Shown in pieces: positions 10,363 to 18,169 of a DNA stretch of 64,000 bases. Position numbers and translations under genes: made by a program. Each line of letters begins with the position of its first letter. Position 1 is the stretch's first letter. The notes under the pieces were generated by a model that was not told the DNA's origin, did not search any database, and worked only from the letters and a program-made list of their open reading frames with translations. Origin of the DNA: Cyanobium gracile PCC 6307 (GTDB lineage: Bacteria > Cyanobacteriota > Cyanobacteriia > PCC-6307 > Cyanobiaceae); NCBI RefSeq assembly GCF_000316515.1, contig NC_019675.1, positions 124,001-188,000 on the forward strand, read 5' to 3'.

Positions 10363-10406
10363 CTCTGCAGGGGTTGGTGCCGGAACGTCGACTAGGGTGA
10401 GCCCAT

Positions 10407-10449
10407 CGGGGCGTGGCGCAGCTTGGTAGCGCGGGTGCTTTGGGAGCAC
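10407..10449 (+). repeat. attL: 5' half of tRNA-Pro
   Basis: Forty-three bases identical to the first part of the intact tRNA-Pro at 53689, ending in the anticodon stem (GGGAGCAC). Beyond this the sequence diverges, so the 3' half of the tRNA is missing and no tRNA can be made here. Upstream, TTGGTG (10374-10379) and TAGGGT (10393-10398) with 13 bases between them mirror the arrangement before the intact copy and probably are the tRNA's original promoter. Confidence 0.9.
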
Positions 10450-10507
10450 GAAATGAGCCAAGCAGATCCCAGTCATACCAAGCCTTGTTAGGGATTGAGT
10501 TCAAAGT

Positions 10508-10526
10508 TGAGAGCTGCTGAGAGCTG
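10508..10526 (+). repeat. left integrase arm-type sites (candidate)
   Basis: Two direct copies of TGAGAGCTG start 10 bases apart (10508 and 10518), about 60 bases inside the left end of the island. The same pair occurs near the right end (53529 and 53540), which suggests binding sites for the integrase N-terminal domain. Confidence 0.5.
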
Positions 10527-10652
10527 AGCAGGTGTTCAGCCAGAGGAGGCCTGGGATGTATGGGACAACTGACCAAAGCTCATCGACGGGTACCCATCAG
10601 ACCGAGCAGATAAGGCCACTCTGAGGACGTTCAGATTGGGCGGTAGTGTCGA

Positions 10653-10907
10653 TCACCACTGGGGTCTGCAGGGCACCCAGCCCGCCTTCGGCTTCTCGCC
10701 CCAGAGCTTCAGGGCCTCAACCCGGGTCAGCTCCCGGCGTGATTTCAGCAACGGGATCTCCTGATCAGGAAGCAGCTCGCCGCTGGTGATCTCCAGCAGT
10801 TGCACCAAGCGCTCCCAACGGGTCGGGCGAAAGCGCAGCACCTGGCGGCCGTCGCTCAGCCATCCCTCCTGCGGGCTCAGGGGAACACGCGGTGATCGGG
10901 CGCTCAT
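10653..10907 (-). CDS. DUF1651-like protein
   Basis: 84 residues from the ATG at 10907, which overlaps the upstream LOG-like gene by ATGA. The pattern EGWLSDGRQVLRFRP, a central hydrophobic patch, LLKSRRELTRVEALKLW and a C-terminal GW segment matches, as far as I recognise, DUF1651, a small family found in Synechococcus and Prochlorococcus. Function is unknown. It is the last gene of a minus-strand cluster (11700 to 10653) with coupled overlaps. Confidence 0.65.
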   Translation of the reverse strand: MSARSPRVPLSPQEGWLSDGRQVLRFRPTRWERLVQLLEITSGELLPDQEIPLLKSRRELTRVEALKLWGEKPKAGWVPCRPQW

Positions 10908-11416
10908 GCCTCTTGGAGCCTGGCTTCGATCAAGCGGCAGCACTCGTCCACGTCGCTCGCGCACTCCACCCCCTTGCCGAGCGAGCAGAAGAAGTCCCGC
11001 CACAGCGGCGGGACCGCCAGCAGGATTAGGGGCCTGCCCCCATTGAGGGCATGGGCGGCTTCTGATGCTGTGCCGGGGCCGCCGCCCCCGCAGATCACCA
11101 CCACATCGGCGCTGAGCACGTTGATGACGTTGCGGGCCTTGCCCATGCCGGTGAACACGGCCAGATCCAGCTCCGCCGTGTGTTGCCTCTCCTCTTCGTT
11201 GCCTTCATCGGGAAGCACCCCCACCACCAGGTGCCCCTCCACCCGGGCCGCGCCACGGCTGGCCGCCGCCATCACACCCGCCGGTCGGCCACCGGTGAGC
11301 AGCACCCACCCCCGGGCGCTGATGCATTCCCCCAGTTCCTCGGCCAGGGCCATGGCCTCGGGGGAGGCGCCGTCTCCGGCCCCCATCACACCAACCACCG
11401 CACGACGTCTGCTCAT
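10904..11416 (-). CDS. LOG/TIGR00725-like nucleotide-binding protein
   Basis: 170 residues with a Rossmann-like fold: VVGVMGAGDGAS at the N-terminus, ALAEELGECISARGWVLLTGGRPAGVMAAASRGA, and the nucleotide loop VVVICGGGGPGTASEAAHAL. This is the SLOG/LOG superfamily (TIGR00725 branch, often mislabelled lysine decarboxylase). The phosphoribohydrolase signature PGGxGTxxE of true LOG enzymes appears altered as GGGPGTASE, so cytokinin-type activity is uncertain; ligand binding is more likely. It starts inside the stop of the Cys-rich gene and ends inside the start of the DUF1651-like gene, both ATGA overlaps, so the three proteins are made together. Confidence 0.75.
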   Translation of the reverse strand: MSRRRAVVGVMGAGDGASPEAMALAEELGECISARGWVLLTGGRPAGVMAAASRGAARVEGHLVVGVLPDEGNEEERQHTAELDLAVFTGMGKARNVINVLSADVVVICGGGGPGTASEAAHALNGGRPLILLAVPPLWRDFFCSLGKGVECASDVDECCRLIEARLQEA

Positions 11417-11700
11417 GCCACCTTCGGGCACCAGCCCCGCTGGCGCGTCATGTCCTCGGTCCAACCCTGGCAGCGGCGGGTGAGGTGCTCCCCATGGGCC
11501 AGCAGGCCCTGGTGCAGCTGGCAGGTCAGCACCGGAATGCAGTTCACCCCGGCGTGGTGGCGAAACCAGTGGCAGGCCATGCAGACCTTGCCGCTGCGGC
11601 TGGCTTGCAGGACCTCTTGATCCAGATAGGGCCATCCCTCGATGGGCTGCTCCAGGGAGCCACCGGCTCCCGAGGTGGAGCGGCGCAGGCGGTAGCCCAT
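11413..11700 (-). CDS. Cys-rich small protein, possible metal-binding
   Basis: 95 residues from the ATG at 11700 (an upstream ATG at 11733 would overlap the palindrome and is less likely). The second half contains CMACHWFRHH, NCIPVLTC, RRCQGW and WCPK, a spacing of Cys and His that could hold zinc, though no named zinc-finger family is obvious. The protein is soluble. It heads a three-gene overlapping set with the LOG-like and DUF1651-like genes, directly behind a LexA-box-like palindrome. Function unknown. Confidence 0.6.
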   Translation of the reverse strand: MGYRLRRSTSGAGGSLEQPIEGWPYLDQEVLQASRSGKVCMACHWFRHHAGVNCIPVLTCQLHQGLLAHGEHLTRRCQGWTEDMTRQRGWCPKVA

Positions 11701-11714
11701 GGCAGCCCTTGGCA

Positions 11715-11728
11715 AGTACGCTCGTACT
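11715..11728. promoter_or_regulatory. LexA-box-like palindrome
   Basis: AGTACGCTCGTACT has 6-base arms around a 2-base centre and resembles the cyanobacterial SOS box (AGTAC-N4-GTACT type), with one deviation from the published degenerate consensus in the centre. It sits 14 bases before the start at 11700. No lexA gene is in the window. Confidence 0.45.
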
Positions 11729-12233
11729 AGCATGGGGGAGCCATCTCTGCTGCTCCACTGGATCCCTCCGCAAGGACTTTGCGGAGCGCCTGGATGCGGC
11801 TCGCGAGCTCTTCGAAGCGAAGTCCTGCTCCATAGGCCCGAATCAGAGGCTGGAGCCCGATCGAACGGCGTTCGCCGTGCAGCTTGGCGGTGGGCACCAC
11901 CCAGAAGCGCCACTGACTGAGCTCCTGAGGGTTAACCAGGTCGGGGTCCTCCTCGGCCAGCAGACAGAAGACGTAGGCGGTGGCCACGCGCTGCTCGATC
12001 GGGAAGCTGATCGTGCTCGGGCGTGTCTGCTGCCAGGACTGCACGAAAGCCGCCGACTTCACCTCCAAGGTGATGGTGCCGAACGTCACATCCACCTCGG
12101 CCCACTCGACACGATGCTGCCCAGGATCGATGCCAAGCGCCCGATGGACGAGCCACTCGGCATAGGCGCCACGGGTGCGGTTCTCCAACAGGTGGCCGGA
12201 ATTCCAGCGGAGGAACGCGTCGAGGTCTGACAT
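11727..12233 (-). CDS. PD-(D/E)xK-like nuclease family protein, unknown role
   Basis: 168 residues from the ATG at 12233. The N-terminus (RWNSGHLLENRTRGAYAEWLVHRALGI) is followed by VEWAEVDVTFGTITLEVKSAAFVQSW: an Asp and, after a hairpin, the E-x-K pair in a beta strand, as in PD-(D/E)xK nuclease folds. An upstream Glu (AEWLV) fits the helix residue of that fold. Cleavage activity is inferred from the pattern only. It lies 26 bases upstream of the LexA-like operon. A longer in-frame start (12338) exists but adds low-complexity sequence. Confidence 0.65.
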   Translation of the reverse strand: MSDLDAFLRWNSGHLLENRTRGAYAEWLVHRALGIDPGQHRVEWAEVDVTFGTITLEVKSAAFVQSWQQTRPSTISFPIEQRVATAYVFCLLAEEDPDLVNPQELSQWRFWVVPTAKLHGERRSIGLQPLIRAYGAGLRFEELASRIQALRKVLAEGSSGAAEMAPPC

Positions 12234-12362
12234 GGAGGGCTCGGAGCGTGACTGCTGGGGGGTCTGTTGACTTTCCAACTCCCCCACGGGTTGCGGCGGA
12301 CGCGAGCTTGGTGGCAAGGTTGAGCTGCGGTTACGCAATAAACAGCCCTGCAGCCACCCGCT

Positions 12363-12734
12363 TCACTCCTCTTCCTCAGACCCGCCAACGGGAATCAGCC
12401 GGATTTGCTTGCGTCCGAGCTTGATCTCGAACTCATCGCCGGGCCTGAGATCAAGCATGGAGGTATACGCCTTGCCCACGAGGAGGTTGCCATTGCCCTG
12501 CACCGTGGCGACGTAGCTCAGACGCCGGCCACCTTTCCCCTTACCGTTGCCGCCACCGTCGCCGAGGCTGACGCCCTTGGCCTCAAGCAGGGCCTCGTAG
12601 AAAGCGGTGAAGTTCAGCCGTTCGCTGCCGTCCTTCTTGGTGCTGACATAGCCGGCGGCTCGAACCAGGTCGGATTTGGAGGCATCGCCGAGCTCCTTGA
12701 CTTTGGCGAGGAGGTCAAGTCCAGTGAGGGGCAT
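12363..12734 (-). CDS. cyAbrB-type transcription regulator, copy 1
   Basis: 123 residues. The N-terminal half (LLAKVKELGDASKSDLVRAAGYV) is the cyanobacterial extension and the C-terminal half has the AbrB swapped-hairpin DNA-binding segment GNLLVGKAYTSMLDLRPGDEFEIKLGRKQIRLIP. cyAbrB proteins are global, carbon/nitrogen-linked regulators in cyanobacteria. The copy at 17798-18169 differs at only a handful of residues (start, TSMLDLRP versus TAMLDLEP, acidic tail). A Gly/Lys-rich linker (GGGNGKGKGG) joins the two halves. Confidence 0.88.
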   Translation of the reverse strand: MPLTGLDLLAKVKELGDASKSDLVRAAGYVSTKKDGSERLNFTAFYEALLEAKGVSLGDGGGNGKGKGGRRLSYVATVQGNGNLLVGKAYTSMLDLRPGDEFEIKLGRKQIRLIPVGGSEEEE

Positions 12735-13043
12735 GGATACTAAAAGTGATTATGGTCACGTTAACGCACTGGCGAATGGGCTCCCGGATGGGACTTTGCG
12801 GCTCACAGTCACCGATGAAAGATCTCTGGTGGTGTTTCCTGGATCTGTTGCCCCCCCGAGAACGGAGCGAATGGAAGAAGGGTGCATTCTGCAGAAGCAA
12901 TTCACCGCTTGGCCTTCGCACCACTCATTTCGTGCTCGGGGGGGGGGGGGGGAGGTGATTGGCCCTGCGTGGAAGCCCAGGAAGGACGGGACTCCGATCT
13001 TCGTGGTCAGCCTCACGCCACGTCTGCATTGAGTTGTTGAAAA

Positions 13044-13439
13044 CTATCCGAAGTCCAGAGAATCCGGCGGCAAGAGAGCTCGGTCCAAGTATTGATCCAA
13101 GATGCTTCCAGGCAGTAGTGGACCTTCCGTGAAGGCAAGTCCAACAAGTGTTATGTGACTCAAGCTATTCACCCACCTCACATTGGCAGACAGGACAAGA
13201 GCCTGATCGACTTCATGATCGCTTACGTCAAGAAGCACTTCATCATTGGCGGTCACATCAAGTGGCCCACGGCGGACAACGCAGGCACCTGCTCTACTAA
13301 TGTCGCCAATCGTCACGTACGCCTTGCGACCCGAGGGCATCTGGACGCAGGCAGGCACGCCAGCAGGCAGAATGTGTCGTGGAACACACCGCAGATCTTC
13401 GTTTTCCACTCTGGCACCCGTTCGCCTAAATAAGCTCAT
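13044..13439 (-). CDS. PilZ-domain protein
   Basis: 131 residues from the ATG at 13439 (a GTG at 13490 would give 148). PilZ features: basic N-terminal segment CVPRHILP, then IGDISRAGACVVRRGPL close to the D/NxSxxG motif, strands LVLSANVRWVN, and HITLVGLAFTEG at the end of the barrel. The RxxxR part of the c-di-GMP site is not clear, so nucleotide binding may be lost. It stands alone between repeat-rich gaps. PilZ proteins link c-di-GMP to motility or surface functions. Confidence 0.65.
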   Translation of the reverse strand: MSLFRRTGARVENEDLRCVPRHILPAGVPACVQMPSGRKAYVTIGDISRAGACVVRRGPLDVTANDEVLLDVSDHEVDQALVLSANVRWVNSLSHITLVGLAFTEGPLLPGSILDQYLDRALLPPDSLDFG

Positions 13440-13800
13440 GTTAAGGAGAGACTCACTCTTACTTAAGGTTACACTGTGCTCGTCTACCACGTTGAGGAAC
13501 TTGAGCCGCCGACCTTCGGCGGTGGCTTTGAGTTAGAGATCCATCGCCCAACCTGGTGAGGGTGCGCCGTCTGGTGGAGTCGTATTGAGCATTCGGCGGG
13601 CCGGTCCCGCTTCTGTTTTCTCCGGGTGAGTCGCTGGAGCCCTCGCTCCCAACAGAGCCGGAGTGATGGAACCGATCGATAGGTCCTTGCATCGAGTCCG
13701 TCACGGCTGATATGCGAAGGTCCGTCGTCCTCGGGAGGTGTTGGGCCGCTCCACCTACCGCAGTCAGCAGGCGGATGAGCGTCCCCCCCCCGCCTCTAAG

Positions 13801-14000
13801 CCGGACACCCGGACAGGCCAGACAGGGCTCTGCCCCCCCTCTCAGAGTTGTCTGCTCTGCAAGGTATGGAGGGGTCTCATCAATTGTCTGATGGTGGGGT
13901 GTCCGCCTTGTCCGGCAGTCCGGGCTGAGCTGGGGACTGGGGAGAAGGTGGAGGATTCGCCCTGTCCGGAGCGTGGTGACTCCCTGTCCGCCCTGTCCGA
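13801..14000. repeat. TGTCCG repeat array A (origin-like)
   Basis: Three direct CCGGACA copies (13801, 13809, 13818; the third is CCAGACA) are followed about 76 bases later by three inverted copies (TGTCCGC 13900, TGTCCGG 13909, AGTCCGG 13917), then TGTCCG copies at 13973, 13985 and 13994. The two triplets mirror each other (spacings 8,9 and 9,8). A homologous array is at 23567. Regular short repeats on both sides of a centre suggest protein-binding sites such as a replication origin or a large operator. Confidence 0.55.
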
Positions 14001-14114
14001 GCCCGACCGTGGTTGCCCCACCTGCCAGTCGTGGGCATAGGTTCAGGTTCTCGGGGGAATGTCTGTGACGGGCGTTGCAGGCGGGACCAAGGATGGCGTC
14101 AGGATCGGCATCAT

Positions 14115-14124
14115 TGGTTAACCA
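14115..14124. repeat. TGGTTAACCA palindrome 1
   Basis: Perfect 10-base palindrome, one of seven exact copies in the island, between array A and IS3-type remnant 1. Confidence 0.6.
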
Positions 14125-14154
14125 CCTGTGCGCCCCCCCTCCCCCCGAGGCCGT

Positions 14155-14386
14155 TCAGTCGTTCCCTTTATGGCCTGCTTCCTCTACTGCCTCACCAGGA
14201 TCCAGTCCGCGCTGTCGGCGGCGATTTCCTGGAGCGTCTTTCGGCCACAGATCGCCTCCATGGGGACCCTGGCCTTGAACTCGGGGCTGTGGATTCGGAG
14301 TTTCCTCATGGGTGGGAGCTCCTGGATAGACGGCACCCCGCATCACTGGTTAGCGATGGACAGTGTCCAAAAAAGCCAGACCACTC
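14155..14386 (-). mobile_element. IS3-type left-end remnant 1
   Basis: Antisense to + this matches the left end and orfA start of the IS3-type element at 32370: end repeat (complement of GTCTGGCTTTTTTGGAC), AGGCGGGG-like leader region, and codons for the SPEFKARVAMEAI-type N-terminus, here full of mutations. Only the left end survives; orfA breaks off after about 40 codons. Confidence 0.65.
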
Positions 14387-14605
14387 ATAAAGCTCCGAGG
14401 CCGTCGCCCTGGGCTACCAGTGCTTAACCAATCTTGTTCTTGCCCACCGAGGGTTCGCGCTGCCTCATGGTGTTGTCACGGCCGGACACGGGGTCTTCGC
14501 CGAGCACGTAGGTCGCACCTGGCCAATCCGTTCGTGTGCCAGATCTGATAGATTGAAAGGTGGAGGCAAGGGAACAAAAGTACACACTTACCTAGGAGAC
14601 GTTTG

Positions 14606-14869
14606 ATGGAAACGAAAGGTCAAATGGGTGTTGAGATACAGAAGGACCAAGAGACAATCTTGCAGAAGCCAATTGGCACCGGGGCCGGCGGCTGCACCTT
14701 GGTGCAGATCAGCGGACCAGGCGGCGTGAGATTTGAGTGCCGGGGGTCTTGCGGCTTGTGGGATAAGTTCCTCGGCCGGTCATGCGGAAAAATTGTTCAA
14801 AATGCAGGCGGCGGGGTGCAGGTATTCTGTGCTTGCAGCGGCGGTTGGTGGGATAGCCTTCGGAGCTAG
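14606..14869 (+). CDS. Cys-rich double-glycine peptide 1 (candidate bacteriocin/RiPP-like)
   Basis: 87 residues from the ATG at 14606, behind a good ribosome site (AGGAGA, 7 bases away). A polar leader of about 29 residues ends in GTGAGG, directly followed by a Cys-rich part: CTLVQI, ECRGSCGLWDKFLGRSC and FCACSGGWWDSL. Six cysteines and the segment SCG(L/I)WD(K/R)FLGRSC are shared with the next gene. The Gly-Gly before the first Cys suggests cleavage by a peptidase-transporter, but none is nearby. I do not recognise a family. A secreted peptide or disulfide-rich effector is inferred. Confidence 0.65.
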   Translation: METKGQMGVEIQKDQETILQKPIGTGAGGCTLVQISGPGGVRFECRGSCGLWDKFLGRSCGKIVQNAGGGVQVFCACSGGWWDSLRS

Positions 14870-14956
14870 TCGTTGCTGACTCCGGCCAATAAGTTCTCGA
14901 CTCAACTTTGCATATACGCATCACGGCTCGTTGACACCCCGCAAAAGGAGCAAGTT

Positions 14957-15256
14957 ATGGCCATTAATAAACCATTCGCATTGAGCCAAGAGGCTTACGA
15001 TGATCTTGTCGCTTCCGCTGTTGACGCCACGCCTCAAGTCATCGCGCGGCAAAAGGGAAACCAGACGCCCGGCGGCTGCACACTCGTAGTCGTAGTCACG
15101 CCGGGAGGTGGAGGCACTAGCGGCTGTGGCGGTTCATGCGGAATCTGGGATCGATTCCTCGGCAGAAGCTGCGTGATGGTTGGGTCAACCACGCCAGGCG
15201 GCCTTGAGACTTCTTGCATCTGCACCGGCGGCTGGTTCGAAAGGATCTTCGGATAA
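14957..15256 (+). CDS. Cys-rich double-glycine peptide 2
   Basis: 99 residues; the ATG at 14957 follows AAAAGGAG with 6-7 bases of spacing, which decides this start over longer frames. The leader (FALSQEAYDDLVASAVDATP) is helical and ends QTPGG, followed by CTLVVVV, SGCGGSCGIWDRFLGRSC and CICTGGWFERIF. The cysteines line up with peptide 1 while the leaders differ, the usual pattern for paired precursor peptides with one processing route. It lies 87 bases after peptide 1 and before a strong hairpin, so the two form a small unit. Confidence 0.7.
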   Translation: MAINKPFALSQEAYDDLVASAVDATPQVIARQKGNQTPGGCTLVVVVTPGGGGTSGCGGSCGIWDRFLGRSCVMVGSTTPGGLETSCICTGGWFERIFG

Positions 15257-15349
15257 TGGAGCATCCCGATCCACCATTTTCAGGCGTAAACAATGTGATC
15301 ATGGCAAACGATGACCTCACTCCCGATCCTTAAACAATTAGGTCAAGGG

Positions 15350-15369
15350 CTATCAGATCAATCTGATAG
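15350..15369 (+). terminator. hairpin after the peptide genes
   Basis: CTATCAGAT and ATCTGATAG form a perfect 9-bp stem with a 2-base centre, followed by TTTCTG on the plus strand. It lies between the peptide genes and the convergent PCD gene and may stop transcription from both sides. The T-run is weak. Confidence 0.45.
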
Positions 15370-15391
15370 TTTCTGAGATAGGGGACTCCCC

Positions 15392-15736
15392 TCAGGCATG
15401 CCCCTCCCCATCATGTTCCAAGGCATCAAACCTAGCTGCCAGAACCATATCGGAGCGGGTCAGTCCATCAGACTTATGGGTGTAGATGATGGCTTCCGCA
15501 TAACCCCATCCAAGTTTGAAGTCGGCATGGTGACCCTGCTTATCACAGATGGCGCCAGCGCTTCGCACCCATTCAAGAGCTAAGCTGAAATTCTGGAAGT
15601 TCCAAACCCTGTGCAAATGATGTCCATCGACCACTTCCCATCCGGGAAGCTCGCCTAGGAGATCACTGATCTCACCTGGGGTCAGCGTGGGGCCACCGTC
15701 TTGACACGGAATGCAGGCTTCGTTACTTAATTGCAC
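15392..15736 (-). CDS. pterin-4a-carbinolamine dehydratase
   Basis: 114 residues, normal for the PCD/DCoH (PhhB) family, which dehydrates 4a-hydroxy-tetrahydropterin. Visible features: LLGELPGWEVVDGHHLHRVWNF, then the active-site region (GHHADFKLGWGYAEAIIYTH) with the catalytic His pair, and the C-terminal TRSDMVLAARFDAL. In cyanobacteria this protein has been linked to pterin recycling and, in plant relatives, to molybdopterin. It is a single cargo gene here, converging on the Cys-rich peptide unit, with no pathway partners beside it. Confidence 0.88.
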   Translation of the reverse strand: MQLSNEACIPCQDGGPTLTPGEISDLLGELPGWEVVDGHHLHRVWNFQNFSLALEWVRSAGAICDKQGHHADFKLGWGYAEAIIYTHKSDGLTRSDMVLAARFDALEHDGEGHA

Positions 15737-16048
15737 GGTTCCACCCTTACAGTTCGGCTTATGGGCAGGATAGCGATGAAGAGGCTGACCTAAGGCGCGT
15801 CCTTAAGCGTTCTCAAGAACAAAACTTGTCCGCTTCTGCGAAAACGAATCAACTGCAGCAGATCTGATGCGAGGTCCACATGAGCGCAGCGGCTTCTTGT
15901 TCTCCTACGTCGCGATCGAGGAGTGGGTCCCGACCAGTCATCCGCAATATCGGATCCGGCCCTCGATCGGCTCAATCAAACTTGGGGGAAGCCACAGCGG
16001 CTAGGCGACGACTCCCTGGCTGCAACCGTGTTGAGCAGCAGAGGTAGT
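15737..16048. other. gap without recognised gene
   Basis: I see no gene or clear repeat in these roughly 310 bases. Confidence 0.4.
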
Positions 16049-16243
16049 TCAGATCAAACTATCGGGGCTTGCCCGATCCAGGACCTCCAGCAGCTTTGCG
16101 AACACCCGCCGGACCTCCGGTCCTTTCTCAGGGTTGTGGACCGCGCCAAAGGCACGGGCGGTCATGCGGCTTTCAATTTCCTGGAAGGTGTTGGTCGTGT
16201 TCATGAGCAGTTGGATGGAGATGTCGGCGGTTGAGAAAGGCAT
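16049..16243 (-). CDS. 64-residue island protein, copy 1
   Basis: 64 residues from the ATG at 16243. The sequence is mostly helical (STADISIQLLMNTTNTFQEI, then RRVFAKLLEVLDRASPDSLI). A second copy of the same length is at 37413-37607 (plus strand), about two-thirds identical, and a decayed fragment lies outside the island at 53955. Conservation of length and sequence between copies indicates a real gene. No family recognised; a small regulator or structural helper is possible. Confidence 0.6.
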   Translation of the reverse strand: MPFSTADISIQLLMNTTNTFQEIESRMTARAFGAVHNPEKGPEVRRVFAKLLEVLDRASPDSLI

Positions 16244-16569
16244 GGGACTTAAGGGGGCAGAGGCCGAGAGGCAGGGACTGCATCCAGAGTTCCCGGCAAT
16301 GGTCGTGGGGTGTGTGGGCGGAACCATCAGGACGTGGGTCAACCCATGCCCCCCGAGAACGCAAGCAAAGAGGTGTGAGATTGAGCGGCGGCGCCGGATC
16401 GAACGAGCTGGGCTGAGCCTTGGCGAAATGAGGAGCGCTCTGGGGGAGAGGTGGATGGTCTACAGAGAGGCAATGGCCATCACCACGATGCCGGGTCCGT
16501 GCTCTCGTGGGATGCGAGAGGTGGGGGAAAGTGAATGGACCGCCCAGGAAGGAGCGGAGCAGATCTCCG

Positions 16570-16579
16570 TGGTTAACCA
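16570..16579. repeat. TGGTTAACCA palindrome 2
   Basis: Exact copy preceded by AGATCTCCG and followed by CCCCCCGAGAGCGTTCCGAC, the same context as copy 3. Confidence 0.6.
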
Positions 16580-16649
16580 ACGGTATTGCTCCCCCCGAGA
16601 GCGTTCCGACCCTTGCCTCAATGGCTCGCGTAAGCCCCCGAAGCCCACG

Positions 16650-16887
16650 CGACTACCGGCCTCCAGCAAATGCGTCTTCGACTGGCTCGGTGAATCGTGC
16701 TCACCGCATTGCCGGGGACAATCTCCTGGAGCCGTTCGCGACCGCTAATCGCCTCCATGGCGACCCTGGCCTTGAACTCGGAGCTGTGTGATCGGCGTTT
16801 GTTCACGGGGGCATAGCCCCTCTCAGGAACGGTGCCCAGCCTGAGAGATTTAAGATGGGTCCTGTCAATAAAGTCCAGACCACCTTA
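16650..16887 (-). mobile_element. IS3-type left-end remnant 2
   Basis: Reads antisense as the decayed left end of the IS3-type element (end repeat complement CCAGACCACC at 16874-16883) plus the first ~40 codons of orfA (HSSEFKARVAMEAISGR is still readable). The frame is lost afterwards. It begins about 75 bases from palindrome 2. Confidence 0.65.
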
Positions 16888-16965
16888 CCCAGGCCAAGTA
16901 TTCCCCCACGGTGGGTCATAGCCATGCCAATCAGTGCAATCTGCTCAAGACTGACCGCGCCAAGA

Positions 16966-17577
16966 CTATCGGCTAATACATTCAAACTCTCGCGAGATCA
17001 GCATCTTATTGTTGGCTTGGCTTTCTTCAGGAATCAGGCCATGTGGACGTTGCGGAGATACTGGGTCAATCTCGATCTCGCTTGTGACCGTAATTATGTA
17101 ATTACCAGGACCTGAATACGAAGGTGATATTGATCTTGGCTGTATGGCATGAGTATCTCCAAGAGTTTGGCTTTGTCCAGGCTGGAGAGTGGCTGTTGTT
17201 AAGGTGCCCCGTGCATCGATGCTCAGACTTGATGATTCAAAAATGCCGGTAGTAGGATTCTGCTTTTCGATAAATGCATTTGATAGCACGATAACGGTAG
17301 AAGGTGGTGCCGTATAACGGCCCCTATTCATCACAATAATCTCCGTTGCGTAGTTGTCACACGACACCGTAAGTCCAAGAATAGAAGAGGGCTGAATGTC
17401 CAGGTCAGCCAAGGCCGAGGAGTTGAACCGTCGATTCCGTCCAAAGTCATTTAGTGGCATTCCAATCCCGATGGCGCTTATTCCTTGTTTACCAGTTTTC
17501 ACAGCGGGTTGAGCGACCGCGGTTTTCATGCCAAATATCAAAGCAAGAAATGCCGAAGCGCAAATGCTCTGACGCAT
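16966..17577 (-). CDS. secreted protein, unknown function
   Basis: 203 residues from the ATG at 17577, with a signal peptide (ICASAFLALIFGMKTAVAQ) cleaved near residue 24. The mature part is rich in beta strands (STVIVLSNAFIEK, TLTTATLQPGQSQTLG, NYIITVTSEIEIDP), suggesting an Ig-like or CARDB-like fold, but I cannot assign a family. Composition is much less GC-rich than the chromosome, in line with transfer. No operon partner is evident. Confidence 0.65.
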   Translation of the reverse strand: MRQSICASAFLALIFGMKTAVAQPAVKTGKQGISAIGIGMPLNDFGRNRRFNSSALADLDIQPSSILGLTVSCDNYATEIIVMNRGRYTAPPSTVIVLSNAFIEKQNPTTGIFESSSLSIDARGTLTTATLQPGQSQTLGDTHAIQPRSISPSYSGPGNYIITVTSEIEIDPVSPQRPHGLIPEESQANNKMLISREFECISR

Positions 17578-17797
17578 CTTCGAAGTCACAATGTCTACAC
17601 ACATATGATTGTCATTATTGCAAGACTGTGGGTTGAGACGGCCATTGGTAGCAAATTGTCACGCCTCCCCCTGTACATACCCATTAGGCGCAGATGCTTC
17701 ATTGACTACCTAACTATATATTTCTGTTCAGCCAGTGAGTTCCTGCTGGCATGCGTGACTAGGTGTTGAGGGACCAACGGTTCTGGAGCGTTACAGC

Positions 17798-18169
17798 TCA
17801 CTTTTCCTCGTCAGCCCCACCAGCAGGAATCAGCCGGATCTGCTTGCGACCGAGCTTGATCTCGAATTCATCGCCGGGCTCGAGATCGAGCATGGCGGTG
17901 TACGCCTTGCCCACCAGCAGGTTCCCATTGCCCTGCACTGTGGCGACGTAGCTCAGACGCCGGCCACCCTTCCCTTTGCCATTGCCACCACCGTCGCCAA
18001 GGCTCACACCCTTGGCCTCAAGCAGGGCCTCGTAGAAAGCAGTGAAGTTGAGCCGTTCACTGCCGTCCTTCTTGGTGCTGACGTAGCCGGCGGCGCGAAC
18101 CAGATCGGACTTGGAGGCATCGCCGAGCTCTTTGACTTTCGCGAGGAGATCGGATCCTTTGAGGGCCAT
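17798..18169 (-). CDS. cyAbrB-type transcription regulator, copy 2
   Basis: 123 residues from the ATG at 18169; a longer in-frame start at 18304 adds 45 residues absent from copy 1. The domains are those of copy 1, with almost the same DNA sequence over the coding region but unrelated upstream DNA. The near identity points to recent duplication or gene conversion, and both copies are followed upstream by a GTGCTCGGGGG block (12932 and 18385). Confidence 0.88.
   Translation of the reverse strand: MALKGSDLLAKVKELGDASKSDLVRAAGYVSTKKDGSERLNFTAFYEALLEAKGVSLGDGGGNGKGKGGRRLSYVATVQGNGNLLVGKAYTAMLDLEPGDEFEIKLGRKQIRLIPAGGADEEK

Noticed and set aside
15350..15369. perfect palindrome as an operator for the PCD gene
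   Set aside because: It lies behind the 3' ends of both neighbouring genes, which fits a terminator better.
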